DNA from: Actinomycetota bacterium
GTDB lineage: Bacteria; Actinomycetota; Nitriliruptoria; Nitriliruptorales; Nitriliruptoraceae
Reading direction: 5' to 3'
DNA length: 64,000 nt
Assembly: GCA_019347575.1 (NCBI GenBank)
Contig: JAHWKY010000009.1
Location: 1 to 64,000, forward strand
The notes beneath the pieces were generated by a model. The model saw nothing but the letters and a program-made list of their open reading frames with translations. It ran no database searches and had not been told where the DNA came from. A program made the position numbers and the translations under genes. Positions 8,842-17,905 of this stretch are shown piece by piece (the first letter of the stretch is position 1; each line of letters opens with the position of its first letter).

Positions 8842-9677
8842 CACGTGCGACGCTGCCGTGTCCGGTCCCGGTCGACCAACGCCACCATGAGCATGCCGGC
8901 GAGGAAACCCGCTGCGTGTGCCTCGAAGGCGATGCCGCCCTCCAACGGCTGGGCTGATGCGAGGACCTGAAGCCCGAACCACAGCAGGAGGACCAGGAAC
9001 GCCGGGAGCTCGACGATGGCGAAGATGAGGAACCAGAACGCGATCCGTCCTCCCACCAGCGGCGCCAGGAAGTACAGCGGGAAAGGTGCGTAGACGCGGA
9101 TGCGCGCGTGCGGGAACAGCAGCAGGTAGGCCCCGAGCACCGCCGCGATCGCGCCCGATGCGCCGAGCAGCGGGACGAGCGACCCGCGGTTGAACAGGGC
9201 GAACGCGTACGTCGCCGCGACCCCTCCGATGGCGTAGAAGAGCAGGAACCGGACGTGGCCCAGGCGGTCCTCGACGTTGTTGCCGAAGATCCACAGGAAC
9301 AGCATGTTGCCGAGCAGGTGACCCAGACCAGCGTGCAGGAACAGCGCGGTGAAGATGCTGAGGATCACCGGCTTCGTGACGGGGGGCTCGCGGAACGGTT
9401 CACAGCCGCGAGTGGCGACCTGCTGGACCTGCTGCTCGGTCAGAGGCTGCAGGTCCAGGATCTCCTCCGGGATCGCCGCCCACCGCAGGTAGAACGCCTC
9501 CTCGGTGCAGAAGGCGATGGCGGCTTCGCGTTGGGTCATGCGTTCGATGTCCTCGCCGAAGACGCCGCCGAGGTGGGGCTGCACGAGCAGGAAGACGAGC
9601 ACGTTGGCGGCGAGGAGCAGGAGCGTCACGAAGGGCGTGCGATGGGTGGGGTTGATGTCCCCGACTGGCAGGACCAC
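8838..9677 (-). CDS. Rhomboid family intramembrane serine protease
   Basis: The 279-residue protein has six or seven predicted membrane helices. The catalytic serine sits in LLGASGAIAA, and the partner histidine in the last helices (FEAHAAGFLAG). The usual HLLGNMLFLWIFG motif of helix 2 is also present. An extra-membrane loop of about 70 residues after the first helix contains two cysteines that could form a disulfide. It cleaves transmembrane substrates in the cytoplasmic membrane; its natural substrates are unknown. It is first in a tight minus-strand run with the DUF1015 gene. Confidence 0.9.
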   Translation of the reverse strand: MVLPVGDINPTHRTPFVTLLLLAANVLVFLLVQPHLGGVFGEDIERMTQREAAIAFCTEEAFYLRWAAIPEEILDLQPLTEQQVQQVATRGCEPFREPPVTKPVILSIFTALFLHAGLGHLLGNMLFLWIFGNNVEDRLGHVRFLLFYAIGGVAATYAFALFNRGSLVPLLGASGAIAAVLGAYLLLFPHARIRVYAPFPLYFLAPLVGGRIAFWFLIFAIVELPAFLVLLLWFGLQVLASAQPLEGGIAFEAHAAGFLAGMLMVALVDRDRTRQRRTW

Positions 9678-9692
9678 GCTGGGCCTTCCCGA

Positions 9693-10766
9693 TCAGCCGG
9701 CGGCGACCGCTGCGAGATCGACGCGCCCGGCGAGCACCTGCTCGGCCAGTCGCAGCGTCCGCGACGCGATGTGTGGCGCGCGTTCGAGCACGACGGCGTG
9801 ACCCGCGTTGCGGAAGGTGAGGACGTGGCCGTCCGGCAGTGCCCGGGCGAACTGGCGTGACTGGTGCGGGTTGACGAGCCGGTCGCGTGCCCCGATGACG
9901 ACCAGCGTGGGGACGTCGAGCCCCTGTGCCGCGCGTCGCAGATCGGTCGCGGTCATGCCCTCGAAGCAGCGACGCCGGACATCCATGGCCGTCGCCGCGA
10001 TCATCTCGTGCACGAGCGCAACCTGAGCGGCGACCGGATGGTGACCGAACCCCGTGGCGCGGATCAGCGAGTAGCCGCGGTCCCGCGTGCTACTGGTCTC
10101 GCCGGAGACGAAGCGTCGGTCGAGGCGATCGTTGCCGAGGAGCGCGCGGATGAGGCGTCGCCCCGCGGCCGCTTCGATGCGCGAGGTACCGCGCCCTGAC
10201 AGCGCCGAGGTGACGATGTCCGCCGTGGGGGTGGCGATGAGCACGCTCGCGGCGACTCTGGATGCGTCTGGCTCAGCGTCGAGGAGGTAACGGATCGAGG
10301 TCATGCCGCCCAGTGAGTGTCCCAGCAGCAGGACCGGCCCCGCGGCCTCCTGGTCGATCACCGCGGCCAGATCGCGTGCGTGCTGCGCGGGGGTCAGATC
10401 GTCGTCGTCCGCTGCGGTGCTGCGTCCGTGACCTCGCAGGTCCCACAGCACGACGCGACCCGCAGCCGCGAGCCGTCGCGAGATGGGATGCCACACGCGG
10501 TGGTCGCAGCACAGCCCGTGCGTGAGTACGAAGGTCGGTCCCGTGCTCGAACCGTTGAGGACGCTGGCGTGCAACACCGTGCCGTCGTCGGCCTCGACGG
10601 AGCGGTGCTCGCCGATGGGTGCCTGAAGTGGCAGGTCGCCCGTCGCATCGCGACGACGGTCGCGTTCGGCGAGTCGGGGGCCGAGCGCCGCTGAGGCCGC
10701 GACCCGCACCGCCGTGCCGACGACCCAGCGGCGGCCCTGGAAAGGGGCGGGGCGCAGGGAGGCCAT
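9693..10766 (-). CDS. Alpha/beta-fold hydrolase
   Basis: The 357-residue product has a basic, alanine-rich N-terminal stretch of about 50 residues, then a full alpha/beta-hydrolase domain. It has the oxyanion-hole HG (FVLTHGLCCDHRVW), the nucleophile elbow GHSLGG, an acid in GARDRLVNP and a histidine in NAGHAVVLE. Substrate unknown; esterase or lipase-like activity is likely. The ATG at 10766 shares one base with the stop of the SCP2-like gene upstream (TGATG), suggesting coupled translation and possibly a shared lipid-related role (inference). Confidence 0.88.
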   Translation of the reverse strand: MASLRPAPFQGRRWVVGTAVRVAASAALGPRLAERDRRRDATGDLPLQAPIGEHRSVEADDGTVLHASVLNGSSTGPTFVLTHGLCCDHRVWHPISRRLAAAGRVVLWDLRGHGRSTAADDDDLTPAQHARDLAAVIDQEAAGPVLLLGHSLGGMTSIRYLLDAEPDASRVAASVLIATPTADIVTSALSGRGTSRIEAAAGRRLIRALLGNDRLDRRFVSGETSSTRDRGYSLIRATGFGHHPVAAQVALVHEMIAATAMDVRRRCFEGMTATDLRRAAQGLDVPTLVVIGARDRLVNPHQSRQFARALPDGHVLTFRNAGHAVVLERAPHIASRTLRLAEQVLAGRVDLAAVAAG

Positions 10767-11104
10767 CAGAGCACCGCCCGCAGCCGGAGCAGATCGGTCA
10801 CGCTCGCCTGGATCGAGAGGCGATCGGACGCGTACGCGACGCTGGGGTCGAGTTCGCCGGCGGCGAGCAAGAGCAGATCGTCGGAGCTGCAGCGCAAACG
10901 GATGTCGGCACGGGGGGCACTGCCCCGCTGCAGGCCACTGAGTCGCCCCTGTCGCAGGTCGGTGTGGTACACGACCCCGATGTCAGGGCACTCGGCCTGG
11001 ATGGTGCGTCGGGTCGGCAGCATGGCGCGGTACGAAGGGTCGATGCGGGAGATGCGCTGCACGAGCTGCTCGAGAACGGCTTCCACCTCTTCCTCGGTCG
11101 CCAC
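10766..11104 (-). CDS. SCP2-like sterol/lipid carrier domain protein
   Basis: The 112-residue protein ends with a pattern typical of the SCP2 lipid-binding fold: DIRLRCSSDDLLLLAAGELD followed by a short helix and a final strand and helix (LSIQASVTDLLRLR). The N-terminal half is less recognisable. Such proteins bind acyl-CoA or other lipids. It is coupled to the alpha/beta hydrolase gene (TGATG). It diverges from the phasin-like gene across a 160-bp control region with repeats. The family assignment rests on fold pattern rather than a catalytic motif. Confidence 0.6.
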   Translation of the reverse strand: MATEEEVEAVLEQLVQRISRIDPSYRAMLPTRRTIQAECPDIGVVYHTDLRQGRLSGLQRGSAPRADIRLRCSSDDLLLLAAGELDPSVAYASDRLSIQASVTDLLRLRAVL

Positions 11105-11138
11105 CGTCGCCGTGTCCTCCGTTCCTGATGCGTCGGCG

Positions 11139-11230
11139 CCGCTACTTGAGCACTGAGTTCGCGCTACCGCTCCGCTACTTGAGCACTGAACCGGGCGGCA
11201 CTGTACCAGTGGGTGTGGTGGCCACTGGTA
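11139..11230 (+). promoter_or_regulatory. Divergent control region: two 18-bp direct repeats and a 9-bp-arm palindrome
   Basis: CCGCTACTTGAGCACTGA occurs twice (11139-11156 and 11172-11189), 33 bp apart, that is about three helical turns. The second TTGAGC (11179-11184) could serve as a -35 box, with TGTACC 17 bp later as a weak -10. A palindrome with arms TACCAGTGG (11204-11212) and CCACTGGTA (11222-11230) overlaps that position, as an operator would. It sits between the SCP2-like and phasin-like genes. No regulator is encoded next door. Confidence 0.5.
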
Positions 11231-11264
11231 GTCTCCGACGGACGAGGGCCTTCAGGAGGAACAC

Positions 11265-11747
11265 ATGGCGAGCGCTCTCTCGCGCTACCTCGAAGCCGCG
11301 AACGGACTGACCAACGTGACCAAGAGCCGGGCTGAGCAGATCGTCCGTCAGGTCGTCAAACAGGGCGAGGCTGCTGCCGATCAGGCCGGGGACATGGTCG
11401 AGGAGTTGCTGGACCGGTCGAAGAAGAACCGCGAGGCGCTGGTCGCGCTCGTGCGGGCCGAGACCCAGCGTGCGATCGGACGCATGGGCATCGCGAGCCG
11501 CTCGGAGGTCGAGCGCCTCGAGAAACAGGTGAGCCAACTCAAGCGCGAGCTGGCGGCCGCGACGTCCGGCAAGGGCGGCGGCGGAACCACCAAGAAGCAG
11601 TCCGCGACGAAGAAGAAGGCGTCAGGCGGAGCATCGGGCAGCAAGGCCGCCGCGAAGCCAACAGCCAAGAAGACCGCCAAGAAGACGACCAAGAAGACGA
11701 CCAAGAAGACCGCGAAGAAGCAGTCGACCAAGAAGAAGTCATCGTGA
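11265..11747 (+). CDS. Phasin-like coiled-coil protein with histone-like lysine-rich tail
   Basis: Residues 1-105 of this 160-residue protein are amphipathic helices with heptad-like spacing, resembling phasin / polyhydroxyalkanoate granule-associated proteins. Residues 106-160 are a low-complexity tail of KK-T-A repeats like those of histone H1 and PhaF-type proteins, which bind DNA non-specifically. The protein could link granules or membranes to the nucleoid (inference). AGGAGGA precedes ATG 11265. The stop overlaps the next small gene (GTGA), making it the first gene of the tlyA operon. No PHA synthase is in the window. Confidence 0.7.
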   Translation: MASALSRYLEAANGLTNVTKSRAEQIVRQVVKQGEAAADQAGDMVEELLDRSKKNREALVALVRAETQRAIGRMGIASRSEVERLEKQVSQLKRELAAATSGKGGGGTTKKQSATKKKASGGASGSKAAAKPTAKKTAKKTTKKTTKKTAKKQSTKKKSS

Positions 11748-11893
11748 CCGACGCCTCGGACCAGGACGCGTTGGCGACGGCACGCGAGCTGCTGGGGGGC
11801 GTCGACGACCTCGTGATCGACGAGCGTCCGGCGGTCCTCGAGAACGTGCACGGCATCCTCGCCGCGGAGCTGGCAGCCCTCGACGAGGTCTGA
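11744..11893 (+). CDS. Small conserved protein of the tlyA operon (Rv1693-like position)
   Basis: A 49-residue acidic ORF starts at GTG 11744, overlapping the phasin-like stop by four bases, and ends at TGA 11893 just before tlyA. It reads MTDASDQDALATARELL and continues with an acidic helix ending LAALDEV. A small unknown gene sits at the same place before tlyA in Mycobacterium (Rv1693, from memory). Function unknown. It has clean GC-rich codon use and tight coupling on both sides, so I regard it as real despite its size. Confidence 0.65.
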   Translation: MTDASDQDALATARELLGGVDDLVIDERPAVLENVHGILAAELAALDEV

Positions 11894-11895
11894 CC

Positions 11896-12714
11896 ATCGG
11901 GGCGCGCCGCCAGCGACTCGACCGGGAGCTGGTCCGACGCGGTCTCGTCGACAGCCGTGAGGAGGCGCGTGACGCCATCGCTGCTGGTCTGGTGACCGTG
12001 GCCGGGGGTCCCGCCCTGAAGGCCGCGACTCAGGTCGCTCCTGACGAAGCCATCGTCGTCCTCGCCCCACCGCGGCGGTACGTGAGCCGGGGCGGCGACA
12101 AGCTCGAAGGGGCACTGACGCGCTTCGATGTGGACGCGACGGGGCGACGCTGCCTCGATGCAGGCGCGTCGACGGGTGGCTTCACCGACTGCCTGTTGCA
12201 ACACGGCGCCGCGAGCGTCGTAGCTGTCGATGTTGGCTACGGCCAGCTCCACCAACGCATCCGCACCGATGAGCGCGTCACCGTCCTCGAACGCACGAAC
12301 GTGCGGACGCTGCGCCCCGAGCAGATCCCGTCACCGCCGCCGGACCTGCTGGTGGCCGACCTCTCGTTCATCTCCTTGCGCTTGGTGCTCCCGGCGCTCG
12401 TCGCCGTCCTCGCCTCACCGGCCGATGCCGTCGTCCTCATCAAGCCGCAGTTCGAGGCCGACCGTGGCGACGTCGGTCGCGGGGGAGTGGTGCGCGATCG
12501 CGTTGTGTGGAGGAGGTCGGTCCTCTCCGTGGCGGAGACCTTCCGGGAGCTAGGGTGGCGCCCCGTGGATGTGGTTCCGTCGTCGCACCCCGGACCGGCA
12601 GGCAACGTCGAGTACCTCCTCCACGCCCGTTCCGAGGCTCCCGGTCCCGAGACGCTCGAGCGCGTCGATACCGCGATCGAGGAAGCCGAACAGCTCCTGA
12701 GAGGCAGCACGTGA
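11896..12714 (+). CDS. tlyA: TlyA-type rRNA 2'-O-methyltransferase / S4-domain protein
   Basis: The protein (272 residues if it starts at 11896) has an N-terminal S4 RNA-binding domain (RLDRELVRRGLVDSREEA) and an FtsJ-like methyltransferase domain with the SAM motif CLDAGASTGGFTDCLL and the motif VADLSFISLRLVLPAL. TlyA 2'-O-methylates 16S and 23S rRNA and confers capreomycin/viomycin susceptibility in mycobacteria. No ATG, GTG or TTG occurs in frame before GTG 11992, which would remove half of the S4 domain. The alignment with mycobacterial TlyA (MARRARVD) places the start at ATC 11896, with GAGG seven bases upstream. CTG 11890 is an alternative. Confidence 0.85.
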   Translation: MGARRQRLDRELVRRGLVDSREEARDAIAAGLVTVAGGPALKAATQVAPDEAIVVLAPPRRYVSRGGDKLEGALTRFDVDATGRRCLDAGASTGGFTDCLLQHGAASVVAVDVGYGQLHQRIRTDERVTVLERTNVRTLRPEQIPSPPPDLLVADLSFISLRLVLPALVAVLASPADAVVLIKPQFEADRGDVGRGGVVRDRVVWRRSVLSVAETFRELGWRPVDVVPSSHPGPAGNVEYLLHARSEAPGPETLERVDTAIEEAEQLLRGST

Positions 12715-13547
12715 AGGTCGGTCTGGTCGTCCACTCAGGGCGTGAGGGCTCCCGCACGACCGCCGCGCAGGCGGCTGACCGCCTGACCAGCCTGGGGGTG
12801 GACGTCGTCACCGCAGCGGACGGTGAGGGGCGGGCCGACGAGCCTGCGAGCGGCTTCGCCGACGGTCTCGACCTGGCGATCTCGTTCGGCGGGGACGGCA
12901 CCTTCCTCCGCGCCGCCCACCTCTGTCGCGACGCCGACGTTCCCGTCCTCGGGGTCAACCTCGGACGCCTGGGGTTCCTAGCCGAGGTCGAACTGCACGG
13001 ACTGGACGAGGCCCTCGCTGCTATCGCCGGTGGGGGTTTCACGGTGGAGGACCGCGCCACGCTCGAGGTCACCGCCGAGGACGAGCACGGGACGGTGCAG
13101 TACCGCGGCTGGGCGCTCAACGAGATCTCGATCGAGAAGACGGCGCGACAGCGGCTGCTCCTGCTCGACGTCCACGTCGGCGGGTCGCTGTTCGCCAAGG
13201 TCCCCGCCGATGCTCTCGTCGTCGCCACCGTCACGGGATCGACCGCCTACGCGTTCAGCGCGGGAGGCCCGATCCTCTCACCGCGCGTGGCGGCGACCCT
13301 CGTCGTGCCGGTCGCCCCGCACTCGCTGTTCGACCGCACGCTCGTCGCGGGCGCGGACGAGCCGGTCAGGGTGGAGGTCGTCCCCGATCAGTCCGCCGCG
13401 ATCGCGTCGTGTGACGGCCGCGAGCCGGTCACGATCCCGCCAGGCGGGGCGGTGGAGGCCGTCGGCAACGGCCGTCCCGTGCGGCTCGCCCGGGTGGACT
13501 CGCTCGACTTCTACTCGCTCGTCCGTCGCAAGTTCGGCCTCCACTGA
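12711..13547 (+). CDS. nadK: NAD kinase
   Basis: The 278-residue product has the diagnostic ATP/NAD-kinase motif SFGGDGTFLRAA at about residue 59 and the later LGVNLGRLGFLAEV and ATVTGSTAYAFSAGGP stretches. The enzyme phosphorylates NAD to NADP. The GTG start overlaps the tlyA stop by four bases. The order tlyA, NAD kinase, recN is the same as in mycobacteria (ppnK). Nothing odd in the sequence. Confidence 0.95.
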   Translation: MKVGLVVHSGREGSRTTAAQAADRLTSLGVDVVTAADGEGRADEPASGFADGLDLAISFGGDGTFLRAAHLCRDADVPVLGVNLGRLGFLAEVELHGLDEALAAIAGGGFTVEDRATLEVTAEDEHGTVQYRGWALNEISIEKTARQRLLLLDVHVGGSLFAKVPADALVVATVTGSTAYAFSAGGPILSPRVAATLVVPVAPHSLFDRTLVAGADEPVRVEVVPDQSAAIASCDGREPVTIPPGGAVEAVGNGRPVRLARVDSLDFYSLVRRKFGLH

Positions 13548-13556
13548 GATGCGGAC

Positions 13557-15224
13557 GTGATCGACGAGCTCCACATCACGGCCCTGGGTGTCATCGAGGA
13601 CGTCACGCTGCGCCTGTCACCGGGGCTGACCGTCGTGACCGGCGAGACCGGAGCCGGTAAGACGATGGTGGTGACCGCTCTCCAGCTGCTGCTCGGCGCG
13701 CGCGCTGACACGACGCTCGTACGGGCGGGTCACGAGCGCGCGCTCGTCGAGGCCCGGATACGTCCGGCGCCCTCCACCGCCCGAGACTGGATCGAGGGCG
13801 ACGACGAGCTGGTGGTCTCTCGGGAGATCGCGGCGGAGGGCCGTAGCCGCGTCCGCATCGACGGCCGCCTCGCCACCGTGACCGCGCTGACCGAGATCCT
13901 CGGGGCCGTGGTCGAGGTGCACGCGCAGCACGAGCACGTCGAGCTGGCCCGACCCGAGCGGCAACGCACCCTGCTGGACCGGTTCGCCGGCGCTGCGCAC
14001 GGGCGGATCCTCGACCGGTACCAGGAGGCCTACAGCCGGTGGCAGGACACGGCCCAACGACTCGAGGCGCTGCGGGAACGCGCCCGCGACCGCGCCCGCG
14101 AGATCGATCGCCTCGAGTTCGAGGTGGACGAGATCAACCGTGCGGCGCTCGACCCCGAGGTCGACGTGCACCTCGACGACGAGCTCGAGCTGCTCGAGCA
14201 CGGGGAGGAGCTGGTGCTCGCCGCGCAGGAGGCCGCCGCGGCACTGGGCAGCGAGGGAGCGGGCGAGCCCCTCGGTCGCACCGTACAGGCGCTCCGACGT
14301 GTCCATGTGAGCGACCGTCAGCTCGCCGACGTGAGGGATCGCGCCGAGGCTCTGGTCGCCGAAGCGACCGAGCTGGCCCGCGATGTGCGTGCACTCGCCG
14401 AGCGCATCGAGGTCGACCCCGAGCACCTCGAGGAGCTGCGTGAGCGCTCACGCCTGATCGCCCAGCTCCAACGAAAGTACGGCGACGACGTCGCCGGGAT
14501 CCTCGGGTACGCCGAGGAGGCGCGGCTGCGGCTCTCAACGCTGAAGGCCGAGACGGACGAGGTGGAGACGCTCCTGGCACAGCTCGAGGCGTCAGAGCAC
14601 GAGGTCCGCTCGCTGATCGACGACCTGAGACGGGGGCGCCTAGTCGCTGCCGACGCGCTCGCCCCAGCGGTCGACGTGCACCTCGCGGCCCTCGGGATGC
14701 CGGCTGCGCACTTCGAGGTCGACGTCGCCGAGGCCGACGCGCCCGGACCCCACGGCGGCGACCGCATCACCTTCCTCCTGGCGCCTAACCCCGGTGACCC
14801 GCCGCGACCACTGGGACGCGCGGCATCCGGTGGGGAACGGTCGCGGGTCGCGCTCGCGCTCGAGGTCGCGCTGGCAGACGTGGTGGAGGCTGACGTCCTC
14901 GTGTTCGACGAGGTGGACGCCGGCGTGGGCGGGGCGACCGCCATGGCCGTGGGGGAGAAGCTGGCCCGGCTCGCGGCGGGAGCGGCGGGGAGGCAGGTGC
15001 TGTGTGTCACCCACCTCGCTCAGCTGGCGGCGTTCGCGGACGTCCACCATGTCGTCGAGAAGGGGCTCGACGGGGGCCGCGCCGTGACCACGGCGCGCGA
15101 GGTGCACCGCGACGACCGCGCTGCCGAGCTGTCACGGATGCTCGGTGGGCACGCTGACCGGGCCGAGGGCCTCGAGCACGCGCGCGTTCTGCTGGAGGAG
15201 GCGGCCGCTCGCCGCGCGGGCTGA
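13557..15224 (+). CDS. recN: DNA repair protein RecN
   Basis: The 555-residue SMC-like ATPase has a Walker A motif TGETGAGKT at about residues 28-36, then a long heptad-rich coiled-coil interior (about 150-370). A C-terminal half-ATPase follows with the signature RAASGGERSRVALALE and a Walker B VLVFDEVDAGVGG. It acts in double-strand break repair and cohesion of sister DNA. The start is GTG 13557, eleven bases after nadK. Its length matches the usual 550-590. Confidence 0.95.
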   Translation: MIDELHITALGVIEDVTLRLSPGLTVVTGETGAGKTMVVTALQLLLGARADTTLVRAGHERALVEARIRPAPSTARDWIEGDDELVVSREIAAEGRSRVRIDGRLATVTALTEILGAVVEVHAQHEHVELARPERQRTLLDRFAGAAHGRILDRYQEAYSRWQDTAQRLEALRERARDRAREIDRLEFEVDEINRAALDPEVDVHLDDELELLEHGEELVLAAQEAAAALGSEGAGEPLGRTVQALRRVHVSDRQLADVRDRAEALVAEATELARDVRALAERIEVDPEHLEELRERSRLIAQLQRKYGDDVAGILGYAEEARLRLSTLKAETDEVETLLAQLEASEHEVRSLIDDLRRGRLVAADALAPAVDVHLAALGMPAAHFEVDVAEADAPGPHGGDRITFLLAPNPGDPPRPLGRAASGGERSRVALALEVALADVVEADVLVFDEVDAGVGGATAMAVGEKLARLAAGAAGRQVLCVTHLAQLAAFADVHHVVEKGLDGGRAVTTAREVHRDDRAAELSRMLGGHADRAEGLEHARVLLEEAAARRAG

Positions 15225-15287
15225 GCGGGTGCTTTGGCCCCGCGCGGTGCCGTCGCTACCGTCCGGCGACCCTGCGACCGCGAGTCC

Positions 15288-16118
15288 ATGCAACCGACCG
15301 ACGCGTTCACCGCACGCAGCCTTCCCGGAGGTACCGGGGGGCCGAAGCGACCGCTCTTCGCCGCGCCGCGCCGGCGTGCCCGCCGTGTCGCCGCCTTCGT
15401 GGCGGTCGCGCTGCTCGTGAGCGTTCCCCTCATCGTGGCCGGTGGCGGCGGCGGACCCGCCACCGGCGCGGTCCCTGGAGCGGCGCCCGCACGGGCCGGG
15501 GCCGCACCGTCCGCGCTGGCCGCTGACGACCCCGACACTGACGCGCTGGCGCAGCCGTTCGCGCTGATCGGCCGCTTGACGCTTGTGTTGCCCGGCGAGG
15601 AGGTCCTCCTCGTCGGCTACCACGAGGCGTCGTTCGCGGATGCGGTCGCTCTGCAGCCCCACGGGCACGGACTCGCGAACGAGAACACGACGAAGTTCAC
15701 GCTGCCCCCACCCGAGGACGGGCCCGGGTACCTCGTGCTGTCGTCGCGTGGCCGTCCACAGCCGGCCACGTCGGCTGTGGACCTGGTGATGCACGACGAC
15801 GAGACCGTCACCAGCCCCGTCACGGGCACGGTCGTTCTGGTCGAGCCCTACACGCTGTACGGCAAGTACCCCGACACTCGAATCGAGATCGCTCCCGAGG
15901 ACGCCCCACATCTACGCGTCGTGCTGATCCACGTGCGTGAGGTGACCGTGGCCAGCGGGGACCGCGTCGAGGCGGGCGTGAGCGTCCTCGCGGCGGGACC
16001 GAACCGCTTCCCGTTCGCCTCCCACATCGACCGCTACTTCCCCGAAGACCGCTGGCCGCACGTCCACCTCGAGGTGAAGCCTGCCGATGCGGTCCGCCCC
16101 GTCGGCGCCGGCGGCTGA
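15288..16118 (+). CDS. Membrane-anchored protein with degenerate M23-like domain
   Basis: The 276-residue protein has a basic N-terminus and one hydrophobic segment ([20 protein letters not shown], about residues 42-61), then a low-complexity Ala/Gly/Pro linker. The C-terminal domain resembles LytM/M23 peptidases: SPVTGTVV, then a beta stretch, GDRVEAG and a final [10 protein letters not shown]. The first metal histidine (HxxxD) of M23 is not seen, so it may be inactive or a biotinyl-like fold instead. It sits where mycobacteria carry the membrane genes Rv1697-Rv1698 between recN and pyrG, but I see no clear homology. ATG 15288 is preferred over an upstream reading from 15234. Confidence 0.6.
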   Translation: MQPTDAFTARSLPGGTGGPKRPLFAAPRRRARRVAAFVAVALLVSVPLIVAGGGGGPATGAVPGAAPARAGAAPSALAADDPDTDALAQPFALIGRLTLVLPGEEVLLVGYHEASFADAVALQPHGHGLANENTTKFTLPPPEDGPGYLVLSSRGRPQPATSAVDLVMHDDETVTSPVTGTVVLVEPYTLYGKYPDTRIEIAPEDAPHLRVVLIHVREVTVASGDRVEAGVSVLAAGPNRFPFASHIDRYFPEDRWPHVHLEVKPADAVRPVGAGG

Positions 16119-16228
16119 GCGCCTCGCGGGAGGCGGTCGGCGCGCGGTCGTTGGAGGGACCGGGGGGTGGTGGGTACCGTGGTCCGGGCCGCGACCACGG
16201 GCCCGACGGATGTGGGTCAGGAGAGAGC

Positions 16229-17905
16229 GTGGCAAAGCACATCTTCGTCACGGGCGGCGTCTCGTCGGCTCTGGGCAAGGGCATCACCGCTGCCTCGCTC
16301 GGCCGGCTGCTGAAGGCTCGAGGCCTCCGCGTCACGCTGCAGAAGCTCGACCCGTACATCAACGTCGATCCGGGAACGATGAACCCGTTCGAGCACGGCG
16401 AGGTGTTCGTGACCGAGGACGGCGGCGAGACCGACCTCGACCTGGGGCACTACGAGCGGTTCGTCGACGAGCCGTTGCACCGCGGCTCCTCCGTGACCTC
16501 GGGACAGATCTGGATGTCGGTGATCACCAAGGAACGCCGCGGCGACTACCTCGGCAAGACCGTCCAGGTGATCCCGCACATCACCAACGAGATCAAGGAC
16601 CGGATCCACGCCCTAGCCGACGACGTCGACGTGGTGATCACCGAGGTCGGCGGCACCGTGGGCGACATCGAGGGACTTCCCTTCCTCGAGGCGATCCGCC
16701 AGCTGCGCTACGACGTCGGCCGGGACAACGTCTGTTACGTCCACGTCGCTCTGGTCCCCTACATCGCGGCGGCGGGCGAGCTGAAGACCAAGCCGACGCA
16801 GCACTCGGTGCGCGAGCTGCGCTCGATCGGTATCCAGCCCGACGTCCTCGTCCTGCGCAGCGATCGCGAGCTCGACGACAAGCTGAGACGGAAGATCGCG
16901 TTGCAGTCTGACGTCGACATCGAGGGGGTGATCGCGGCGGTCGACCGATCGTCTCTGTACGAGGTGCCGCTCGCCCTCCGGGACGAGGGCATCGACGATG
17001 TCGTGTGCCGTCGGCTCGCGTTGCCGGAGCACGAACCCGATCTCGCCGACTGGGCCCGACTCGTGCAACGCGTCCGTTCCGCCCGCGAGACCGTGACCGT
17101 CGGCCTCGTGGGCAAGTACGTCGAACTTCCGGATGCGTACCTTTCGGTAGCGGAAGCACTCCGCCACGCGGGCATCGAACACGGTGTGAACGTCGATATC
17201 CGTTGGCTGTCGTCGGACGACCTCCTCGAGGACGGGGCGGAGACCGTCCTCGCACCGTGCCACGGCGTGCTCGTGCCAGGAGGCTTCGGCGTACGCGGCG
17301 TCGAGGGCAAGATCACGGCGGTCCGCTACGCGCGAGAACGTGAGGTGCCCTTCCTGGGGCTGTGCCTGGGTTTGCAGTGCGCGGTCATCGAGTTCGCACG
17401 CGACGTCGCCGATCTCGAGCACGCGCACTCGTCGGAGTTCGAACCCGCCACCCCCGACCCCGTCATCGACCTCATGCACGACCAGCGCGACGTCGAGGCG
17501 CTCGGCGGCACGATGAGGTTGGGCGCCTACCCCGCCCGCCTCGTGCCGGGCACCCGGACCTACGCGGCGTACGGTGACGAGGTCGTCTACGAGCGCCATC
17601 GTCACCGCTACGAGGTGAACAACCGCTACCGCGCGCGCCTCGCCGACGCGGGCCTGGTGTTCAGCGGTCTGTCGCCGGACGAGCGGCTGGTCGAGTTCAT
17701 CGAGCTGGCCGATCATCCTTGGTTCGTGGCGACGCAGGCACACCCGGAGTTCAAGTCCCGACCCAACCGGCCTCATCCGCTCTTCTCCGGCTTCCTGGCG
17801 GCGAGCCTGCAGCGCATGCGCGAGACCCGTGGCCAGCTGCCCGTCGACCTCGACGAGCACACCGTCGGCGAGCTGCAGCAGGCGGTCGAGGTCGAGGCCA
17901 CCTAG
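16229..17905 (+). CDS. pyrG: CTP synthase
   Basis: The 558-residue enzyme begins with the invariant [17 protein letters not shown], followed by [14 protein letters not shown]. The synthetase domain (to about residue 270) is followed by a class I glutamine amidotransferase domain with PGGFGVRG, the nucleophile cysteine in [12 protein letters not shown] and the late catalytic HPEFKSRP. It aminates UTP to CTP using glutamine and ATP. GTG 16229 has AGGAGA upstream. The downstream Nudix gene starts on the last base of its stop. Confidence 0.97.
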   Translation: MAKHIFVTGGVSSALGKGITAASLGRLLKARGLRVTLQKLDPYINVDPGTMNPFEHGEVFVTEDGGETDLDLGHYERFVDEPLHRGSSVTSGQIWMSVITKERRGDYLGKTVQVIPHITNEIKDRIHALADDVDVVITEVGGTVGDIEGLPFLEAIRQLRYDVGRDNVCYVHVALVPYIAAAGELKTKPTQHSVRELRSIGIQPDVLVLRSDRELDDKLRRKIALQSDVDIEGVIAAVDRSSLYEVPLALRDEGIDDVVCRRLALPEHEPDLADWARLVQRVRSARETVTVGLVGKYVELPDAYLSVAEALRHAGIEHGVNVDIRWLSSDDLLEDGAETVLAPCHGVLVPGGFGVRGVEGKITAVRYAREREVPFLGLCLGLQCAVIEFARDVADLEHAHSSEFEPATPDPVIDLMHDQRDVEALGGTMRLGAYPARLVPGTRTYAAYGDEVVYERHRHRYEVNNRYRARLADAGLVFSGLSPDERLVEFIELADHPWFVATQAHPEFKSRPNRPHPLFSGFLAASLQRMRETRGQLPVDLDEHTVGELQQAVEVEAT

